A DNA stretch of 48,224 bases, taken from Xenorhabdus koppenhoeferi (GTDB lineage: Bacteria > Pseudomonadota > Gammaproteobacteria > Enterobacterales > Enterobacteriaceae). The stretch spans positions 1 through 48,224 of the forward strand of contig NZ_FPBJ01000025.1 of assembly GCF_900116635.1 (NCBI RefSeq). Direction: 5' to 3'. Below are positions 44,319 to 48,224 of the stretch, one piece after another; position 1 is the first letter of the stretch; each line of letters begins with the position of its first letter. The notes under the pieces were generated by a model. The model was not told the DNA's origin. It saw only the letters and a program-made list of their open reading frames with translations, and did no database searches. Made by a program: the position numbers and the translations under genes.

Positions 44319-44347
44319 AACTCGCGCATTTAAATAATGTGCGAGTT
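44319..44347 (+). other. Stem-loop in the sdaC leader
   Basis: Inverted repeat AACTCGCGCATTTA/ATAATGTGCGAGTTT (about 12 bp with a G-T pair), ending 47 bases before the sdaC ATG. An A run precedes it and TAGTTTTTAAATTTT follows after a short gap, so it could act as an attenuator or as a terminator of something upstream. Confidence 0.5.
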
Positions 44348-44394
44348 TACTAGTTTTTAAATTTTACTTTTATCGCGTCATTTCGGAGATATTT

Positions 44395-45699
44395 ATGGAC
44401 ACATCTCAATCAGGCACAATCGCAACCATTGTTTCCGTCAAAAGCGATTACACTACTTGGCGTAAATCAGACACTGTATGGATGTTGGGATTATATGGCA
44501 CTGCAATTGGTGCTGGTGTTTTGTTTCTCCCAATCAATGCAGGTATTGGTGGTTTAATTCCACTCATTATCATGACAATATTTGCTCTTCCTATGACATT
44601 TTTTGCGCATCGTGGGATGTGTCGTTTTGTTCTGTCTGGCAAAGCCACAGGTGAAGATATCACCGGTGTGGTAGAAGAACATTTTGGTAAAGTTGCAGGT
44701 TTTCTGATTACGATCCTCTACTTTTTTGCTATTTATCCTATTTTGCTGGTTTACAGCGTTGCGCTGACCAACACAGTAGAGAGTTTTATCATCCACCAGC
44801 TGCAAATAGATGCCCCTCCACGTGCACTATTAGCTCTGGTATTGCTTCTTGGCGTGATGAGCATTATCCGCTTCGGTGAGCAAACCATCGTCAAGGCAAT
44901 GAGTGTACTGGTATTCCCGTTTGTTACTGTTTTGATGCTATTGGCCGTGTATCTTATCCCACACTGGAACACGACTATCTTTGACACCCTGTCACTGGAT
45001 AGCGCAATATCTTCAACAAACAGTAATGGCCTTCTGTTCACTCTGTGGCTGGCAATTCCTGTCATGGTTTTCTCTTTTAACCATTCCCCAATCATCTCTG
45101 CATTTGCAGTGGCAAAACGTGAGGAATATGGTAAGAACGCAGAGAAAAAATGTTCACATATTCTTGCCTATGCCCACATCATGATGGTTCTGACAGTCAT
45201 GTTCTTTGTCTTCAGTTGCGTACTGAGCCTGTCACCTGAAAATTTGGCAGAAGCAAAAGCACAGAACATTACCATCCTCTCTTATCTGGCTAACCACTTC
45301 CGAGTGCCAACTATTGAGTACATTGCTCCATTTATCGCTTTCATTGCAATTACTAAATCTTTCCTGGGCCACTATCTGGGTGCTCGTGAAGGTTTCAACG
45401 GTATCGTAAACAAGGCGTTAAGCGCTCAAGGCAAAATTATTCAGCATGAGACGCTGAATCGTATCACTAGTGTCTTTATGTTGGTGAGTGCTTGGGCGAT
45501 TGCAACTCTTAATCCAAGTATCCTGAATATCATCGAAACCTTGGGTGGACCAGTCATTGCTATAATCCTGTTCATCATGCCAATGTATGCTATTAGCAAA
45601 ATTCCAGCTATGCACAAATACTCCGGCAAACTAAGCAACATCTTTGTTGTTGTGATGGGAAGCATTGCAATTTCTGCTGCTGTTTATTCTCTGCTTTAA
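44395..45699 (+). CDS. sdaC: Serine transporter SdaC (HAAAP family)
   Basis: SdaC takes up serine by proton symport. The 434-residue protein has about eleven membrane helices. The N-terminus WRKSDTVWMLGLYGTAIGAG and the segments LFLPINAGIGGLIPLIIM, FSFNHSPIISAFAVAKREEYG and ITKSFLGHYLGAREGFNG are almost those of E. coli SdaC, which rules out the related TdcC and the tryptophan/tyrosine carriers. In E. coli sdaC pairs with serine deaminase sdaB; no deaminase follows here. GGAG precedes the ATG. It converges on dacC. Confidence 0.94.
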   Translation: MDTSQSGTIATIVSVKSDYTTWRKSDTVWMLGLYGTAIGAGVLFLPINAGIGGLIPLIIMTIFALPMTFFAHRGMCRFVLSGKATGEDITGVVEEHFGKVAGFLITILYFFAIYPILLVYSVALTNTVESFIIHQLQIDAPPRALLALVLLLGVMSIIRFGEQTIVKAMSVLVFPFVTVLMLLAVYLIPHWNTTIFDTLSLDSAISSTNSNGLLFTLWLAIPVMVFSFNHSPIISAFAVAKREEYGKNAEKKCSHILAYAHIMMVLTVMFFVFSCVLSLSPENLAEAKAQNITILSYLANHFRVPTIEYIAPFIAFIAITKSFLGHYLGAREGFNGIVNKALSAQGKIIQHETLNRITSVFMLVSAWAIATLNPSILNIIETLGGPVIAIILFIMPMYAISKIPAMHKYSGKLSNIFVVVMGSIAISAAVYSLL

Positions 45700-45741
45700 C
45701 TCAAAGAGTTGGGTTACTCTTTATCACTGGGCAACGCCGAA

Positions 45742-45779
45742 AAAAATGCCAGTCATCTTTATCAATGGCTGGCATTATT
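45742..45779 (+). terminator. Bidirectional terminator between sdaC and dacC
   Basis: A 12-bp stem AATGCCAGTCAT/ATGGCTGGCATT (one G-T pair) with an eight-base loop. An A6 run at 45741-45746 gives a T run on the minus strand for dacC, and ATTATTCTATTTG follows on the plus strand for sdaC. Confidence 0.85.
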
Positions 45780-45814
45780 CTATTTGTTGACAATTTACAT
45801 CTTTCGCACTTCCA

Positions 45815-47023
45815 CTAACTGAAAATCGACTTAAACCAGCTACTAACCGTCTTGACAACAAAATCCCATATACGTCCAAAAAAGCCACTCTCCTCGACAG
45901 CCTCTTTAACAACCAATGGACACTGATCGATCATTTTATCATTCAGCATAAAATTCACAGTTCCCACCACTTGGTTTTTCATCAATGGTGCTTCAAGGGA
46001 TTCTTGACTCAATGTAAAACTCGCTTTTAAATTCCCAACCTGTCCCCGAGGTACTACTATCGAAGCATCTTTTTCCACTCCCAAAGCTACTTCGGAATGA
46101 GTTCCGTACCACACTTTTTTTGTCATCAGTGTGTCAGAGGCCTTCAGTAGTGTTACCGATTCATAAAAACGGAATCCCCACGACAATAGTTTTTCGCTCT
46201 CAGAAAAACGAACCCGATCACTGGGAGCGCCCAACACCACTGAAATCAGACGCGTTGGCCCTTCCGTTGCTGATGCAACAAGGTTATAGCCAGCACCACT
46301 GGTGTGTCCGGTTTTCACACCATCCACACTCATATTTTTATTCCACAATAAACGATTGCGGTTAGGCTGGCGGATATTATTAAAAGTAAATTCTTTTTCT
46401 TTATTCAACGCATATTCATCCGGCACATCACGGATCATAGCTTGACTTAAAAGTGCCATATCATGGGCTGTACTATACTGTCCCGCTGCATCCAAACCAT
46501 GCACAGTCTTGAAATGAGTATTCGTTAATCCCAGTGTTTTCGAGTATTTATTCATCAAATCGACGAAAGAATCCTGACTGCCAGCCACATAATCCGCCAA
46601 AGCAATACTGGCATCATTACCTGATTGGATAACAACGCCGCGATTCAGATCAATAACCTTAACTCTGTCCCCGGGCTTCAAAAACATCAGGGACGAACCT
46701 TTAAGCACTGGATTACCCGTCGCCCAAGCATCTTTACCCACTGTCACCATATCTTCTGTGGAAATTTTTCCTGACGCGATCGCCAGCCCAACAACATAGC
46801 TGGTCATCATCTTTGTCAAACTGGCTGGGTCTAACCGCTCATCAGCGTTATTTGAGACCAAAATTTTCCCACTGGAATAATCCATTAAAACATAGGCCTT
46901 AGCATCAATTTCTGGTGCTGCGGGTTCGTCCATTGCATATACATTGACATTCGCCAACCAAAAAACACTCAAGCCAACAGCAAAAGATTTTATTACCGGT
47001 GTCTGTCGTCTTTTTTTCATCAT
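45815..47023 (-). CDS. dacC: D-alanyl-D-alanine carboxypeptidase (PBP5/6 type, DacC-like)
   Basis: This penicillin-binding protein trims the terminal D-alanine from peptidoglycan pentapeptides. The 402-residue precursor has a signal peptide (cut near VYA-MDEPAAPE), the SxxK nucleophile in ASLTKMM, SGN in VIQSGNDASIALADY, and KTG in VDGVKTGHTSGAGYN. The C-terminal domain ends in an amphipathic membrane-binding helix, GFFGRIWDFVVKTVSSWFKS, closest to E. coli PBP6 (DacC) rather than PBP6b (DacD). Yet it lies next to yeeZ, which is nearer to dacD than dacC in E. coli. A second ATG at residue 2 is possible. Confidence 0.93.
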   Translation of the reverse strand: MMKKRRQTPVIKSFAVGLSVFWLANVNVYAMDEPAAPEIDAKAYVLMDYSSGKILVSNNADERLDPASLTKMMTSYVVGLAIASGKISTEDMVTVGKDAWATGNPVLKGSSLMFLKPGDRVKVIDLNRGVVIQSGNDASIALADYVAGSQDSFVDLMNKYSKTLGLTNTHFKTVHGLDAAGQYSTAHDMALLSQAMIRDVPDEYALNKEKEFTFNNIRQPNRNRLLWNKNMSVDGVKTGHTSGAGYNLVASATEGPTRLISVVLGAPSDRVRFSESEKLLSWGFRFYESVTLLKASDTLMTKKVWYGTHSEVALGVEKDASIVVPRGQVGNLKASFTLSQESLEAPLMKNQVVGTVNFMLNDKMIDQCPLVVKEAVEESGFFGRIWDFVVKTVSSWFKSIFS

Positions 47024-47095
47024 CGCTCGCCCTTTTTCTCTACTACCCGACTTTTTATTTACAAATAAATTTTTATGACCGAAATAAGTGAGTCA

Positions 47096-47926
47096 TTAAG
47101 TCATTAGCATTCTACCGGGATCTGGAAACTGATACACAAATCCCAGTTCCCGACAGATACGGCTACCATCAATTATCTTACTTTCAATATTTTTGTCTTC
47201 TGATTGTAAAAATTCCGGTGGCACCAAATCGAGTTGACGGCTGACCAATGGATAATATTCTGATTTTTTAGGGTGTATTGGTGCACACAGGTTATAAATA
47301 TGCCCACCCTCCGGTTGTTGGATAAGCAGTTTAATGGCAGAAATCACATCATCCTGATGAACCAGATTAACCACATTATCCCCACCTGCAACAGCCTTGC
47401 GCCCAGAAAGAAAACGCCCTGCATGACGCCCATTGCCTACTAAACCAGCCAAACGCAATACATCAGTTGATGTATTGGGTAGTTGATGCAGCCAATTTTC
47501 CAATTCAACCAATGCTCTTGCAGATCGTGTTTCAGGGGAAAAGGACACATCTTCATTGAGACAACCAACAGCCGAACCATAAACTGAGGTTGAACTAGTG
47601 AAAATAATCCGCGGAACCGAATAAGAAAGTGCTGTATCAACAACTAACTGCACAGCTTTAACATACCCTTCCCCACCACCAGCAACACCACTAACGGGTA
47701 GCGTCAAAACCAACACATCGACGGACATCAATTGATCGAGATTATCCGCTTCACAAATAATCTGGGGGTTCAAATTCAACAGATAACAATCTATACCACA
47801 CATACATGCAGCTTCAACGCCATCTAGTGTTGTTTTACTGCCAACAATTTGCATGCCCCTGCTTTGTAGTGCTTGCGCCAGTGGCATACCTAACCAACCC
47901 AATCCGATAATGGAAACTTTTCTCAC
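47096..47926 (-). CDS. yeeZ: NAD-dependent epimerase-like protein YeeZ
   Basis: YeeZ is a Rossmann-fold protein of the extended short-chain dehydrogenase group with no established reaction. The open frame extends to 47953, but GTG 47926 (MRKVSIIGLGWLGMPLAQAL) has GGAGG five bases upstream and matches the E. coli start, giving 276 residues. The nucleotide-binding GLGWLG (about 8-13), the TSSTSVYGSA segment, LRLAGLVGNGRHAGRF and VNLVHQDDVISAI are as in E. coli. In E. coli yeeZ sits close upstream of the his operon; here the next thing upstream is an IS-type transposase end. Confidence 0.92.
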   Translation of the reverse strand: MRKVSIIGLGWLGMPLAQALQSRGMQIVGSKTTLDGVEAACMCGIDCYLLNLNPQIICEADNLDQLMSVDVLVLTLPVSGVAGGGEGYVKAVQLVVDTALSYSVPRIIFTSSTSVYGSAVGCLNEDVSFSPETRSARALVELENWLHQLPNTSTDVLRLAGLVGNGRHAGRFLSGRKAVAGGDNVVNLVHQDDVISAIKLLIQQPEGGHIYNLCAPIHPKKSEYYPLVSRQLDLVPPEFLQSEDKNIESKIIDGSRICRELGFVYQFPDPGRMLMT

Positions 47927-48143
47927 TCCACCCTCCAAAAAGCTATGACTCATCCGAAGACCATAATTTTCTTAAAAATGACATTATTTTGATTATTAGA
48001 CAGATATATTCAATAGACCCCAATTACGTGTCATTTACGCCCTGAAAATAAATCCTCCAAAAACACAGCTAACATTACTCATATAGCGTCCTAATGACAA
48101 CAACACACATTCAGCATAAAAAACAAATGATTAGATGGCGTCG

Positions 48144-48224
48144 TCATGAAATACTCAACCAAAGAGCAAGGCAGCGGATTTGGACTGCGGCAAGAAACGA
48201 TGCACTGTTTTTGGCGTAACGGGT
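48144..48224 (-). mobile_element. Partial transposase, C-terminal end (IS4/IS5-type DDE family, likely)
   Basis: On the minus strand, the last 26 codons of an open frame that enters from beyond the window read TRYAKNSASFLAAVQIRCLA then LWLSIS and stop at 48144. This has the shape of the C-terminus of IS5-related transposases (R-Y-x-K-x-x-x-x-F-L-A-x-x-x-x-x-x-x-x-x-W-L). The family is judged from this short pattern only. No terminal inverted repeat can be fixed; it probably lies between 47960 and 48140. Whether the element is intact cannot be seen. Confidence 0.65.

Noticed and set aside
48094-48219. A 41-codon plus-strand open frame for a very basic peptide (MTTTHIQHKKQMIRWRRHEI...)
   Set aside because: It overlaps the minus-strand frame with a convincing transposase C-terminus, has no clear ribosome binding site, and is not histidine-rich enough to be hisL.

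Overview
This window is a chromosomal segment of a gammaproteobacterium of the order Enterobacterales, most probably Xenorhabdus, with Photorhabdus the next choice. The gene order lpxK-msbA-comEC-ihfB-rpsA-cmk-aroA-serC ... ycaO-serS-rarA-lolA-ftsK-lrp-trxB-cydDC-aat-infA-clpAS-cspD-macBA-lysO is the Escherichia coli 19-20 min region read in the same relative order with deletions. The proteins are close to E. coli but clearly diverged, the spacers are AT-rich, and full and degenerate ERIC repeats are scattered through the spacers. A stand-alone non-ribosomal peptide synthetase (NRPS)-like gene also suits the entomopathogenic genera. The genus call is inference; no species-specific marker is present.

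Layout. Positions 1-284 hold nothing I can name and break the usual lpxK-ycaR-kdsB linkage. Positions 285-11216 (all minus strand) carry lipid A kinase and flippase (lpxK, msbA), comEC, IHF-beta, ribosomal protein S1, CMP kinase, EPSP synthase and phosphoserine aminotransferase. Positions 11347-14911 form an ERIC-bracketed accessory island. It holds one AT-rich gene for an adenylation-thiolation-reductase (A-T-Red) enzyme whose reading frame is broken at an A9 run that contains the dnaX-type slippery heptamer A AAA AAG. Positions 14929-18270 hold periplasmic asparaginase (ansB), ycaO and more ERIC sequence. Positions 18276-25565 hold serS, rarA, lolA, ftsK and lrp (minus). Positions 26188-31838 hold trxB, cydD, cydC, aat and infA (plus). 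Positions 31925-38356 hold clpA, clpS (minus), cspD (plus), macB and macA (minus). Positions 39152-47926 hold lysO, rlmC, ybjN, ybjC, grxA, the sigma-E-dependent small RNA gene rybB, ybjG, the serine transporter sdaC, dacC and yeeZ. The right edge (48144-48224) is the C-terminal end of a DDE-type transposase on the minus strand.

How the genes work together. Most of the window is housekeeping: envelope building (lpxK, msbA, lolA, ybjG, dacC, rybB), translation (rpsA, serS, infA, aat, rlmC, ycaO), N-end-rule proteolysis (aat, clpS, clpA), thiol redox balance and respiration (trxB, grxA, cydDC), and global regulation (ihfB, lrp, cspD). The part that looks most unusual is the A-T-Red gene. Only a -1 frameshift, transcript slippage or a one-base length change at the A9 tract would join its start codon and ribosome binding site to an otherwise intact enzyme of about 1,019 residues. 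That makes it a candidate for frameshift-controlled or phase-variable production of a peptide or amino-acid aldehyde.
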